64,000 nt of DNA from Cryptomeria japonica (GCF_030272615.1 NW_026729260.1:59991-123990), one strand, 5' to 3'; counted from the first letter of the stretch, positions 8,761-21,471 are shown. Notes: generated by a model not told the origin, from the letters alone. Numbers and translations: made by a program.

Positions 8761-10572
8761 TTTTTTTATCCTCTCATTTATCATGCAATATATCTTGTAA
8801 CGTTTGTTTATCTCTTTCAATTATGTTCCTCCTTTATTTATTTATTTTTTGTTTGTATTGTTTGTTCATCTAGGTCTTGATATCACAATCTGTATTATAT
8901 TTATATCCTCCTCTGTTTGTGTAGTGTCATCCTAGATCTCCTTGACTAATTCATCTATACTTATTCCTATTATACCATAAACAATATATTACGTTTTGTT
9001 TATATTATCTTCTTCTACCACGACACTCTTCTCTTAGCTAGTAGGCTAGCATGGGCCTTTTAGTGGACTCCATGGTCTCACTTCTCACTCTTTGCTTGGC
9101 CTCATCATTTTAAGAACAAAGAGTATCTACTATCTACTTATACATAAGCTCCTTTTTTTATAGATCTCTTTTTGTGATCTATTACTTAGGAACAAGTTTA
9201 ATTCTGAAGGCACTTGTCCAAATGTTATCCAATAGTTGTGTTGCCTTCTCTCCTTTTTCCTTAATGGTGTCAATCATTTCCTTCAAAAATTCCTATATTA
9301 TATCTACCATTACATAATTACTACTCCCAATGAAGTCCAATATGACTTGGATAACGATCTTTCATTCTCTACAAAAAATATTCTATATAGCTGTGCTACT
9401 TCCAATGATTTTCCTAGTCTATAAAGTGATCTATACAAGGAAAAATATGGATTTATTTTTATCTTTCTTCTTATGTGTCTAAGCTTTGATATTTTCCATT
9501 TTCTTATTATTGGCCCTTTTTTTTTCCATAGTTTTTATTTTTTATATTTTATCCCTTCTGACTCTCTATGAAACTTTTGTTGCAAGTATTGTGCTTAAAT
9601 TTCTTCACCTCTTCCTCTTCCTCCTCAACTGAGATAATTTTGTTCTTATCCTTTTCATTCTATGTTGTTTTTGGATCAGAGCACCCAACTTCTCCTTTAT
9701 TTTTCTTGGAACTTTTATTGCGTGGAAATTGGAAAATAAGAAATACAAATACTCAAAAACATAAAAAAGAAATTAAATATAAATCCTATTTACCAATATC
9801 ATTACAAATCTCAGAAAGAAAGATGCGTTGATGTTGTTCACCTTGAAAGTATGTGGATGCTTGATCCTCACATCATAACATATGTCATAAAATGAATTTG
9901 CATAAAATGTGATTCTAAAAGGGTGGGGAAAGGATCTTATTTATAGTTTTATAATAAAAAATCAATAGATGATAAGGATAAGAATGATGACATTGAATCA
10001 ACTCAACTACAAAATGATTTTTTTCCATTTTGAGTCTGTGAGAGGATAATAATAAATTATTTATTTACATGATGGATAAATGGGCACATAAAGGTCCTAT
10101 TTTAAAGATTGAGTTAACTAATGAAAGAAGAAGCAATATCTAAGATGGAAATGAGTTAACGTATGAAGAAGATTATGTTTCTAAAATGAGGAAGATTTGA
10201 TTAAGGAAGATGAGTTAACATTCACAACCAACCTTTCATCCATCCTTCTAAATAAAAAGTTCATTTCCAATCAATCGTGTTAATCTATATTCCCTCCTCT
10301 GAATAATTATCTATCTATCTTAACCAAGATTTTATCCATCATCCTATTTTTCCAGTTTCAATCCTAAATCCAGTTTCATCTCTCATCTTCAATATTAATT
10401 CTCATTTTTCTAATACATCATCTTAATCTCCATCCCTCCTCCAAGAAAAAATCCAATTCTCTCAACCAACCTTTCCTCCACCATCGTATTCTACTACTAT
10501 CCACCCAAATGGAACACGATATATTAAGACGGGGGTTGAATCAACATTTGCCAATTCAAACTCGACTAAACA
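8761..10572. other. Pyrimidine- and AT-rich spacer
   Basis: Non-coding DNA, T/C-rich on the + strand. It contains the inferred unit junction at 9195/9196. Minus-strand translation of about 9195-9300 gives a short gag-like phrase (E-M-I-D-T-I-K-E-K-G-E-K-A), too short to name. About 10210-10510 is CT-rich. A G-run at about 10532-10536 precedes the gag remnant. Small open frames here have no recognisable features. Copies start at 22495, 36229 and 49963. Confidence 0.5.
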
Positions 10573-11130
10573 TCAATTACCATTAATAACTTCTCCAAAC
10601 ATCACGTCTAGATTCACCATTATAAGTCTTTGATCGTGAGGAAAGTCACTACATAAAGTTTGAAATATTTTCATATGATTCAAGGGATCACTTTTTCCAT
10701 TATAAAGCTCTAATTGAGAGACTTCCACATGTTTAGGAGGGACAACATAGACAATGCCATCAAATAATGGGCTCGCTACATTAAATGTGGGCACATTAAA
10801 CTTGGATTGGGTAATGGAAGCCAACTGTTGTTGTAGGAATGGAACAGTTTGAGCTAAGTTATTGATGGTTGCTTCAGTGGATGGATTGAAATTGGACATA
10901 TTGGATTGTGATGGAGGAGTAACATTGTTGTATGAAGGTTGAGGTTAAGAGTACGGAGGTGGAACACTATGATAGAAGATGTAAATATGAGCACACTAGA
11001 CAAGGATGTAGGCATAGGAATGGAATGAATGACTTGACTAGTAGCCTGAGCATAACCAAGGACTTCGGCACAACTTTTGATAGGCATGATATTACTGTCA
11101 ACAATATGAGCAAAGCCACACAACAACTAA
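10573..11130 (-). pseudogene. Ty3/Gypsy-type gag remnant, unit 1
   Basis: Minus-strand ORF 10899-10573 (108 aa) has the gag signature L-E-L-Y-N-G-K-S-D-P with a following H and I-F-Q, after a Q-rich N-terminal helix and a P-P-K-H segment. Upstream sequence (11126-10854) continues the same protein with a frameshift near 10900-10950. Homology ends abruptly near 10600 and no protease, RT or integrase follows, so only the N-terminal part of gag survives. Confidence 0.6.
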
Positions 11131-11189
11131 AAACCAATTTTATCACTTTGCACCATCCTTTTTAATCCTTTAATCAATGGGATTGCCTT

Positions 11190-12603
11190 ACTTTTTGGGT
11201 AATGTTTTTTATAAAGATAAACAAGTTTTACAGGGACCTGAAACCCAGAGTATTACAGACCAAGGCCAGCAGCCAACCCGACCGAAAAACTAAGCAAAAC
11301 AGGGTACAAACCCCACACAGACAAAAAGCCAAAAAACAAAAACCAGCTAAACCAAAAAACAAGGCAAAGCACTCAACTAAGAGAGTGAATCAATTTAGCA
11401 TTTTTCTAAATAATCCTCTTATTGATTTTCTCCAAATCCTCCATGATGAATCTGGAGGTTCACTGGCCCTGGGTTCGGCTCCTGGTTCTAGTGCAAGGAC
11501 CCGAGCTAGTCTTCCCACCAGTAGCACTCTTTCCACCCTCCGATGCAATCTTTTTCTGCTTTTCCCCCAAGGGAGGCTCACTGGTGTTGGTCCTGGTTCT
11601 ATAATCAGTTATCATGGAATTATTTTTTTCCAAACCATCAGCACTATTGTTCATCATCTGCCTACTGATTTCCACCAAATTGTTCAGGTTTTCTTTGATC
11701 TCACTCGCATCCTCTTCCATCTTCTCAATTCTGTGCTCTTGGTCAACCTTCATAGTTTCCACATGTTGAGAAATTTTCTGGATCATACTCATGATCTTCT
11801 CAGTTTTATTGGGCCCAAGGGATTCCGTGAAAGTCTCAACAATTCCTTTAATACCATCTTTTAGGGATCCAATTTCCTTCTCCACCCACTTCCAACAGAT
11901 CTCCTGACTTCTAGTAGCCTCCAATAGGGAATTTCCCATCACCCTCTCCTCCTTTATCTTACCTTAATTTTGTTTGTTCTCAAACCCATGTTTCTCATCA
12001 TCCACATTGATAGGGATGTCCAACCTAATCTCATGGTCCAGGACTTTGGACCCACTAGGTTTGGTTAGTTTCATTTTCCTTTTGGTGGGTGGCTCCAGGT
12101 CTTGCATTTTCCTGCTACCAGATTTGAACTTACTTGTCGCCCACCTTGGAGGATTGATTTTCCTGCTACCGTTAGTTCCCAGGGTCACCATAAGCTCCCC
12201 TTATTTCTTTGGTCTATACTCAGGGTGCTCCATATCTTTGCTATCACGCCAATCCATGGCAGTACGACTGTCATCCTCATGCATCTTTGTATCAGAAACC
12301 AACTGCACATCAGGGTTAGAGGAGGAAATGTGGGTTTTATCAATGGGGGAGGGTTTCACTTCATGATCTTGGGCGTATTCCATAATCAACAAGATAAGCC
12401 CTTCATGAATCATAGGGTTATCCTGGTTTTCAAAATGTTTAACTAAACTATTCCCCAAGGACGAAACCAAATAAAAGGGAATAGAAATCAATATACCGTG
12501 CCTAAAATGGTTTAAGATATTAAAATGATGTGAGAAAATGCTAGCACATCTACCATCCAGGGTGATGTATCTCATGATGAATTCTGCCATATCAGCCCAG
12601 AGG
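11190..12603 (-). pseudogene. Retroelement-like ORF with coiled coil, unit 1
   Basis: One minus-strand frame runs from 12590 (ATG) to 11460 (about 376 codons), broken only by TAA at 12201 and 11964. Part 1 begins A-E-F-I-M-R-Y-I-T-L-D-G-R and is globular. Part 2 is basic (K-R-K-M-K-L-T-K). Part 3 is a coiled-coil region (about 11900-11620) ending in a basic R-T-R-S-R-T tail. The frame is readable upstream of the ATG as W-A-D, so the protein is 5'-truncated near 12603. Downstream, 11190-11390 is a GT-rich 3'-UTR-like stretch ending in an A-rich motif. The layout suggests a 5'-truncated retroelement; the family is not identified. Long + strand frames here are shadows. Confidence 0.45.
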
Positions 12604-12608
12604 TTTTA

Positions 12609-12885
12609 GAATCTTTTCCTAAAAAATAGAGCTCCACGAGCTTAGGAATATATTATGTCATTTGTCAATCATATAAATTTTAGGAAAATAATTAAATTTA
12701 TTTACCACCAATTTGCAGCAGTTTAAACTTAAGTTGATCTCAACTACAAAGTTCATAGCATCCTTAAATTTACGATCTTAAATTTTTAAGCTGAAGCGCA
12801 AAACAAAATTTATGGGACCGCCAACTTTAAAATATTCCTAAAAAATCTTAGCAGCTCCAGCTCTATGTTTTAGGTAGCCCCCCTC
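12609..12885. mobile_element. Possible MITE with imperfect terminal inverted repeats
   Basis: AAAAATAGAGCTCCACGAGCT at the left faces AGCAGCTCCAGCTCTATGTTTTA at the right, about 240 bp apart; the common core is ATAGAGCT. The interior is non-coding. No clear target-site duplication was found. Copies start at 26343, 40077 and 53811. Confidence 0.25.
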
Positions 12886-13603
12886 CATGGGACCCAGTCT
12901 TAGTCTCTAGAATACATTAAGACATTATTATCGTTTGTACATGATAAATACATCATAATAGATATTTGGTGCATTCTAAGAGCTAGATAACCATTCCCTT
13001 CTATAGAAAAGGTCAGGTTTTAAAATTTAAACAATACGCTCTTAAAACAAATTTTTATTCTCATTAGAGGAATTGGCAATGGACTGAGACATTAACATCA
13101 CCCAAATTTACTCTTCTGGTGAGAGGTTTATTGGGACCATTTTTAATAGTAAAATGGAAGGGATGTGTAATAAAATATAAATATATAATATTGTATAGAT
13201 ATAAAGCATTAAGCTTTTAAATTTATGTACAAGGCTATAATATAAGAAAAACTTACATAAAATAGAAAATCATAATCTTAGGAGTTATCGAAATAATTCT
13301 TCCCTAATATTTAGCTTGAAATCTATTTTTTGAACCTCAATTTTAAAAGCATAGAGAAAATTTACAAACAAAAAAATTCTTCATTTTTAATATAAAATAT
13401 ATTTTTTCTTTCAAAATTAAATTATAGATAAATATCAAATTTTTCAAAATATTAAAATTAAGAAATTAAAATTTTTAATCTATTTTATTAGATTTTTTTT
13501 TTTAAATTATAATTCCTTTTTTAATTAAAATTTTCATTTAGAAACGTGATCTTTATATATAAACATTAATAATGTGTGAAATTAAATGACAGGATATTAT
13601 AAC
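12886..13603. other. AT-rich spacer upstream of the LINE
   Basis: Very AT-rich non-coding DNA, especially 13160-13560. It is the empty site into which the LINE inserted. Copies start at 26620, 40354 and 54088. Nothing further recognised. Confidence 0.6.
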
Positions 13604-13619
13604 AAGGAATGGAGATTGG
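13604..13619 (+). repeat. 5' target-site duplication of LINE copy B
   Basis: AAGGAATGGAGATTGG, repeated at 19616-19631 directly after the A-rich tail. The first two A may belong to the tail, so the duplication is 14-16 bp. Confidence 0.85.
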
Positions 13620-13674
13620 GATATTTATATAGCGGAGAGGATGAGGGAGAGTCTGAGAGAACCGTTCTGGAATA

Positions 13675-14843
13675 ATGGTGGATCCGCAAGAAATGTTCGC
13701 GGAGGAGAAACTGGTGGGATCAAGTCGAAAAATGCGGAGGGAAGTGGAAGCAGACTTGGTCGAGATTAATATGTCAGATGATATTGAAGAAAATATAGAA
13801 CTATGGGTGGAACTAGTGGTTATCCGAAGGGTAGTACGATCTAGATACGAGAGAAGGCAGATTAAATATTGGATTAAGGAGAATTGGAAAGCCAAGGTAG
13901 TGGCTTAATTCATACCAAGGGGATTCCTCATTGTTATTTTTGCAGAGGTGGAAGAGAAAGAGGAGACCCTTCACCACGGTAATTGGATTGTCAAAAATTA
14001 TCCTTTATATATGCAATCGTGGTTTCCAAATTTCGACCCAGTGCCATTGGCCCCGTATGACTGCCCTATTTGGATTTGGCTGTATAATTTACGGATCGAA
14101 TATTGGGGAGAAAGTAGCATGGAGAAAATAGGTAGAACTTTGGGGACACTATAAATAGATGAGAGGTTGGTGGAAAATGACTCTTATTTGTATTCAGAAT
14201 CAAAATCGTTGAAGTTAGAAGGGTTCTCCCCAAGATTTGATTGACATCGAACGGTAGGATATGGATGCAGAAAATTGAAGTGGAAGTCGACAAGTGCCTT
14301 TGTGAAAGATGTGGAAGTAGGTCTCACATGAGAGAAAATTGCAAAATATTTGTTGGGTCGGCTAAGAGATGACTTATGAAGAACGGGAGTCATGAGATGA
14401 TTGAGAAGGCAATTACGACACCAAGAAATGAGTCAATAATCCCCTCAAGGGCTCTGGTCATCAAAGAAGCGAATGGAGAAAAGAAGAGGGAGTAGAACAG
14501 GGAAATTTAAAATCACGATGAAATTTCCCCCACAAATAGGATCATTGAGCAAGATAAGGCCCCTGGCAAATCTCAGGAGGCTCAAACGGGCCTGTCAGAC
14601 ACGGAAGTGGAATATGATGTGAGGTTGGTAGAGGAATTTGATGATGAAGATTTCTTGGACATTATCGACCCGATATCCATTAACCAATCGACTAATGCTC
14701 TATTGGGGAGAACCAAAGGTAATAGAGGGAGGAGGAGTAACAAGCAAAAATGAGAGGACGGGGCTAAGGAGAAAGGAATCATCGGTGTGGTCAACTTTTT
14801 GAGAAGATCCAAGGGAGGTAAATCCTCCATTGGAGGACAATGA
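13675..14843 (+). pseudogene. LINE ORF1 remnant, copy B (complete span)
   Basis: The start at 13675 is the first ATG of the element, 55 bp from its 5' end, and opens a 77-codon segment rich in E, V and R that stops at 13906. The same frame continues straight into the DUF4283 domain, so the TAA is a simple nonsense mutation. The zinc knuckle is at 14301-14342. The terminal TGA (14841-14843) overlaps the ORF2 ATG (14840-14842). The span is about 390 codons, usual for this protein class. Confidence 0.85.
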
Positions 14844-17800
14844 GAATTCTCACTTGGAATCAAGGGCCTTTCAACTCTTGACAAGAAACGCTTGGTTAGG
14901 CATTCGTTAGAGAAATCCTCTAATGACGTAATTCTGCTCCAAGAAACCAAGCTGAATTTGGACAAGGCGCTTAGTTTCTTGCATTACTGCTCTAGATGGG
15001 AAGGTTTTTTTCGAGAAGCTAAGGGCTATGCGAGTGGTTTGGGAATCTTATGGAATCCTCATGTGGTTAGGATTACCCCTAGAGAAACATCTGACTATTA
15101 GATGATTTGTAGAGTGAAACTTATTGCTTGTAATTCGGAGTTTTCTTTGATCAATGTATATGGACCGACTAAAATAGAGGGTAAGGTGAGAGTTTGGAAG
15201 GAACTATCAGAGAGAATTAGAATCATTGGCAAGGTCTGGCTAGTTGTTGCAGGAGACTTTAATGCTATTCTGGACCTGAATGAAAAAAAATGGTGGTCTG
15301 AGGAAGACCAACAGAATAATGGAAGACTTTAAAAGTTTTGTAGCAGAGAACGAAGTGATTGAAGTTTTTCCTAAAAATGGCCAATATACATGGATGAATA
15401 GGAGATTGAACTTCACCAACATTTCGGAGAGATTAGAGCGGTTCTTGGTGGGCCAGAAATGGATGGAAGGCCAATTCTCCTTGGTGACGAACATTCTGTC
15501 GATTTCTATATCCGATCACTTCCCTATTTAGTTAGAACTTGAGGTACGCAAGTCACAGTCCTCTAGGAATTTTAAATTCCAAAGTATGTGGTGACGAGAT
15601 GGGCAATTCCAATCTAGTTTAAAAAGTTGGTGGGACGAAAGTAATAAATTCAAAGGTATGTCCAGCTTCTGTTTTGTTAAACGTTTACATTTTCTTAAGG
15701 ATAAAAGTAGGAGGTGGAATGTAGAATCGTTTAGGAATATTTTTTAAAATAATTCGAGGTTAGATGAGGAGCTTGCTTCTCTTAATGAGAAGGTAATTCT
15801 CTTTGGGATGACCAATGATGAATATAAAAAAGAAAAGGAATTGAAGGGATGTCTATCGGAGGCATTGGCTAGGGAGGAGATTTATTGGCGCAACAAATCC
15901 AGGAAGATGTGTATTTCACCTAGGGACTTAAATACAAAGTTCTTTCACTCATCGGTGAAGGCTATGAGATTGATCAATAAGATTGAAGCAATCAAGGATG
16001 ATAATGGTCAGTGTTGTTTAGCAGGAGATGATATTGAGAAGGTTGCAGTTCAACATTTTGAAAACCCACTTGGTTCTTTCATAGGCGGTGATGTTAGATA
16101 TAGGGATAACGTATTAAAAGTAATAGACCAAGTCATATCCCAGGAAGAAAATGAAGCTTTGCATATGCCTTTCTCTCTGGAGGAAGTCAAGGAGGCGGCA
16201 TTCTTTCTTCACCCTAATAAAGTGCCAGGCCTCGATGCCTTTATAGAAAAAGTATATCAAAAATGTTGGGACTTCAGGTGGGAGGACATATGGATGATGG
16301 TGGAAGAGTTTAGGAAGAAGAGGAGACTGGTCAGAGAAATCAACATCGCAATAATTTTTCTTATACCCCAAAGGTATAATTGTGAGATGATAGTGGATTA
16401 CAGACCTATTTCTCTGTGTAACTCTATTTACAAAGTCATCTCAAAGGCCATGGCTTTGAGGATCAAGAATATTTTACATTAAATCATTTCGGAGGAACAA
16501 CACGGATTTACCCCTGGCAGAGAAATCATCGATAGTATCATCCTGGTCTCGAAAACTCTTCACTCTATGGGAAGAGAGAATATGAAAAGGATGGTGGTAG
16601 AACTATACATGAGCAAGGTGTCTGACTAGGTTAATTGGGAATTCCTCCTCTTGGTCCTGGATAAATTTGGTTTTCACGGCAGATGGCTAGATTGTATGCG
16701 ACAATCCATCTCATCAACCCATTTCTTAGTGTTGGTCAATGGTTATACATGTGGTTTCTTTAGAGACACCAATGGATTGAGACAAGGAGACCCTTTATCT
16801 CCCTCCTTATTTTTTCTAATGGTAGAATCTTTGGGCAGGAACATTAAGAAGAACTGTATGATGGGATTTTGCAAGGGAGTCGGGGTTCACAGAGACCTGG
16901 AGCCAATCTCGCATTCACAATTTGTTGATGATACGATCTTATTTTGGGAGGCTTCGGATCAGGAAGTGGTAGTGATTAAGGAAACTTTGGATGAGTATGT
17001 GGAGGCATCGATTCAAATCATGAATAAAAATAAGTCACAGGTGTTCCTTGTTAACACTAGCCAAAGGAATCAAAACAAGATTGAAAAAATATTGGAATTC
17101 CAAACAGAATCATTCCCTTCGATATATTTGGGAGTTCCCTTGTTCATCGATCGAAGTAATAGGTTGCTATAGGAGGAGATCATCAATAATTGTCAATCTA
17201 AAGCGGAATCATGGAAGAAAAAGTGGCTTTCATAGGCTGGTACGATTCAAATGATAAAATGTTTTTTATCAACGATCCCAATCTATAGCATTACATGTTT
17301 TAGGCTCATCGTGCGGTCCATTGGCACGTTGGACGGGTTGTTAAAGAAGTGAACTTATGGGAAGGATTGAAGGATTCTAGGAGAGTTATGCTAATAAACT
17401 AGGATACGGCGTGTATCGTGAAGGAAGAAAGAGGAGCGCGACTTAGGAAAATGGATCTATAGAACCTGGCTTTGGGAGCCAAATTGGCTTGGAAACTATA
17501 TGTTTCCTCAAAAACCTTGGTGCAAGTTTATGAGGGAAAAATATTTAGACTAGAAGGACTTGGAAAGGAATTTTACCTTGGCCAACTCTGAATCAGGTTT
17601 GACGATTTGGAGGTTCATCTGGGAAAGATGAAGAGTAATCTTGAATCATCTGTCCTGTAAAATTGGTAATGGAAAGAAGGCTCGGTTCTAGAGAGACTCG
17701 TGGAATGGGGTGAAAGAATTAATTGATTGTATTGAGGATAAGGAGTGGGTGTTAGAAGTTCAAGGCGGTACAGGAGAGATGGGAATTTAAGGTCCTAATA

Positions 17801-18737
17801 TCTGTTACCTATGTAGAGGGAATGAGGAAACCGCTGAACATCTCTTTTTTTGGTGTCCGTTGGTGGTGAGATGTTGGGACCGGTTGATGGAAACGTTAGA
17901 ATGGAGATTGGCTAGGAATAGGACATTAATGGAATTCTTGCTTTCCTGGCCGACAGAGAGTAAGCATTCAAAATGGGGAGACTTATCCAGGTGACTAGTC
18001 CTTCCATGGTAGCTTGGCGGATATGCAAAGAAATAAATAGGAGTATTTTTAGAGACGAGGACTTTTTGAAGGAATATTTAATTGTTGAAGTGGTGAAAGG
18101 GAATATTCCAGGGAAACGGGTGAAGATTTACTCCAAATGGGACAAAATGATGGAAGAGAAATGGGGTTTGAAGGATCTAGTCATCTGCAACATCATTAAT
18201 AAACAATCTAAGAGGAAGGGAGTAAGATGTCGGGAACCAACCCCAGGTTGGCTTAAGTTGAATTTAAATGGAGCTAGCAAAGGAAATCCGAGTAAGGCAG
18301 GGTTCGGCGCTATTTTGAGGGATGATTCGGGAAAAATGATTATTGCAATTATGGGATTGATGGGAATAGCTACCAATAACAAGGCAGAGATGTGTGCACT
18401 CAATAATGGGTTGGAGATGTGTGTGAACAAGGAGGTTTCGAATATTCTCATTGAAGGGAACTCACAAGTGGTGTTAAATGGAGTGATGCGCTCTAATTTT
18501 ATCAGCTGGAAATTAAATCAATGGCTACCAGCGATTGAATAAAAATCGAGCAAATTCTCGGAGTACCGTTTCAATCATTCATATAGGGAAGGAAATAGGG
18601 TATCTAATTGGCTTGCCAATGAAGGTCTAAGAAAAGGTAGATAGATGGTCGAGTTGGATGAGATAGACCTGTAGAATGAGTTTAGTACTATTTTGGGAGA
18701 GGATAGGGAAGTACATCCTCCTGAGAGAATTGGATGA
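14840..18737 (+). pseudogene. LINE ORF2 remnant, copy B
   Basis: Same domain order and lesions as copy A. It has C at 15636, keeping the CpG that copy A has lost at 1902. F-V-D-D is at 16921-16932. RNase H is at 17973-18542 with both altered acidic residues. Confidence 0.93.
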
Positions 18738-18765
18738 GATTTATCTTACTCAAGCTAGAGGCGGC

Positions 18766-19502
18766 ATGGAAGGAAGTGTATTCGTGCCTAGAATTGTGTC
18801 TTCTAAATCAAAGTATAATGTTTTGACGACAAATTTTTTGGGTAAGGTAAGATTTTGTTCAGATTTAGGATCGGGTCAGTAGCAGTTTTGGGCAGAGTGA
18901 AGTCGTAGTTGGATAGGATAGACATCAGTGGAGATGACTCTAGATCATGCTAAAAGGGATACATTAGGAGAAGAAGTGTTTTGCAGAGCACAGAAGGAAC
19001 AAAAGAGAAGTTGAGAATGGATGAGGACTTTGGACTTTGCACTTAGGGAAGCGCTAGAGGAAGAGATCAGCCGCCTTTTTAAGAAGGCAAATGACAAAGA
19101 AAAACACTCTGCGATCCAAATTTTAAGAGTCGACTTCTAGAACGATGGCCACGTTCATGATAGGGTGGTGATGGAGAATATATTTAATCCGATCGTTGAG
19201 GTCCTTGGAAAACCTTCAGCAGCTATAGGGATAGTGAGGAGAATGATGAGGGAAGATATATACGAGGAAGTGATGAGGGCTGCACTGGATTCAAGATGCA
19301 TGTTGGGATATTTCAACCTGAATGACGAAGGGAAGAAGGTGAAACAAAAATGGCATGGTCTTTGTTTAAGAAAAGACTGATGGAGGATTATGGCCTGGAC
19401 AAGTTCAATAGATACATGAGAGAGAATTATGGTATCATGCCTGTGGAGATTATTGAAAGGGTGGTAGAAATAGGTAATGGGATTATGTATTTGTATAAAT
19501 GA
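18766..19502 (+). pseudogene. Putative third LINE ORF, copy B
   Basis: Same reading pattern; longest open piece 19165-19380 (71 codons). Confidence 0.45.
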
Positions 19503-19615
19503 GAGGTTGGCTTTGTCTACTGTGTAATTTTGTTTTTCAGTTTTTAATAAAAAAGGGTATTGCCTCCTAGGAAGATCTCGCTTCAGAAAAAATTAAAAAA
19601 TTAAAAAAATAAAAA

Positions 19616-19631
19616 AAGGAATGGAGATTGG
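19616..19631 (+). repeat. 3' target-site duplication of LINE copy B
   Basis: Exact match to 13604-13619. It marks where genomic DNA resumes after the LINE; equivalent sites in other units are 5882, 33350, 47084 and 60818. Confidence 0.85.
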
Positions 19632-19742
19632 AGCAATACTTTTAAGCCAAATCTTTTCTTTAAATCTTACAAACCTTTTTTCCAAATAAAACTAGAAGTG
19701 AACAACTGTTACGATCTTAAATTAAATTTAAATTTAAATTTA

Positions 19743-20424
19743 AGGTTAGTGTTAGGGTTCAAATGGGTTTATGGGTTATGTTAGCATAAAGATTGGGATA
19801 TGCTTAAGGTTGGGATGGATTTACAATTAAGGTTACTTTAGGGTTATGGTTCGGGTTCAAAATAGGGTTTAGTAATTATGGTAAGGGTTAATTTTAGGGT
19901 TAGCTTATAATAAGGGTTCAATTACAATTAGTGCTAGAGTTAAATTATGGTTAGCATTAGGGTTGTGTTTCAATTACATTAGGGTTAGGGTTAAATTAGT
20001 CTTACACTTCAATTAGGATTAGGGTTTGGGCTCGATTAGGGTTAGGATTAGAGTTTAATTGAGATTATAGTTCAATTAGGGTTAGGGTTAAGTTTAAAAA
20101 TAGGGTTGAATTAGGTGTAGATTAGGGTTGAAGTTGTAGTTAGGGTTCAAATGTATGGTTAGAGTTGAGTTTAGGATCAACATTAAAGTAGAGAGATTAG
20201 GGTTAAGGATTAATGTTATAATTAATTAGAGATGGGATTTGATTGTGGAAAGGGTTTAATTATAGTTAGGGTTCGTATAAGAGTTCAATTAGGGTTAAGG
20301 TTAAATTGGAAGCAAAGTTTTATTGGGGTTAAGATTCATGCTAGAATCCAATTAGGATCATAGTTGAATAAGAGTTAGGGTTCAATTAGGGTTAGATTAA
20401 GGTTGAATTTATAGGTTGTGTTTA
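19743..20424 (+). repeat. Degenerate telomere-like tract, unit 2
   Basis: Same units in the same order as at 6009-6690, with no change in length despite the internally repetitive sequence. Confidence 0.8.
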
Positions 20425-21471
20425 GTCGTAGAGTTATTTGCCCGTGCAAATGAAGAGGATGCATATTCAATTACAAATATATCCTATCAGTTTTGAAACT
20501 ACTATACTGAGAGAGGCGAGAGGGTTCTTGCATTAACTGATCTTCATAGCAAAATGTCGTTGCCTATTTGGTGTAAGTCCAAGAGCTCGCTTGGAGGACC
20601 GGAAAGCAAGTGTCCAAACCTGCAGCTGAAGAAAATGAAATAGTAGCAATTATTCTAACATAGATAGGAGCGATTTTAAAGAGACGATGATGAAGATGAA
20701 CCAGTTGGTCTTCCACGTCACCGTTGGTACAATTCATTAAGATGGCAGTTACATTATCTGAGGATAATGTCAGTTACATTAGGCGATCCGCATTCCATTA
20801 AGTCTTTTTTGATAAAAGTGAAAATTTATTTGAAAATTACAGACAAGTGAAAACTGCAGTAAATATATTGATTTATTGGAAAAACTGTATTATATAGATG
20901 CCAGTAAATTTTGTGTTTTTAAGAATGAGTATCCAGATCACTCTCTTGAAAAATTATAATCTTTCGATTAATTTATAATATAAATATAATTCATCATTTA
21001 ATTTAATTTATTTCAATATTTCAATACTCAGTGATGCAGGGTACACCATACTTACTGCAAGATTTTCAAGCATTTCATTAGTAATTTCTTTTTCATTGAT
21101 CGTAGTTAATTTATTAAAATTATACTTATCATGAAATATAAAAGAATCTAAATTCCATTATAAAACATCAGAAAAAGAAAATAATTCATACAAACTATAA
21201 GATAAATGTTCAAAACAAATTAAAATTCAATAATATATCCTACAAATATATTTCTAAAATCAAACACAATAACAACATTTAAAACATTTCTTGAATCACA
21301 AACATTCCATTTGTATGTTACCAAAAATGGTATCTAAATAGCACAATGATGTATCTCACAAACAAAAGAAGTAACCAAAGATGAAGCTTGAACACCAAAT
21401 ATGTGTTATCTGCTATATATATCCCTCCTCACAAGCCAACAGCCAATATGTTTAGCTGTTTTCTAAAGTAG

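Larger units (their letters stand above)
1..9195. repeat. Tandem array unit 1 (partial; left part outside window)
   Basis: This is the first visible stretch of the array with 13,734-bp period. It begins inside the LINE and runs through the telomere-like tract and the PMEI gene to the inferred repeat junction at 9195/9196. The only private base I noticed is T at 1902, where units 2 to 5 have C in a CpG. The window starts inside repeat sequence, so the array probably continues to the left. Confidence 0.9.
13620..19615 (+). mobile_element. LINE retrotransposon, copy B (full length, 5,996 bp)
   Basis: First copy with both ends in view. The 16-bp sequence AAGGAATGGAGATTGG lies immediately 5' (13604-13619) and immediately 3' of the A-rich tail (19616-19631), the hallmark of target-primed insertion. 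The 5' UTR before the ORF1 start at 13675 is only about 55 bp. The presence of a start, two ORFs, a tail and matching duplications marks a full-length rather than 5'-truncated insertion. Confidence 0.95.

Noticed and set aside
9568-9831. 87-codon + strand frame with a Ser run
   Set aside because: Translation of TTC/TCC-rich spacer with no domain, no matching codon pattern and no promoter seen.
11202-11864. 220-codon + strand open frame
   Set aside because: It is antisense to the minus-strand coiled-coil frame and its 3' UTR-like region, with low-complexity composition and no domain; a shadow.
11974-12446. Two overlapping + strand frames of 130 and 114 codons
   Set aside because: They lie opposite the better-supported minus-strand ORF, and neither has recognisable motifs.
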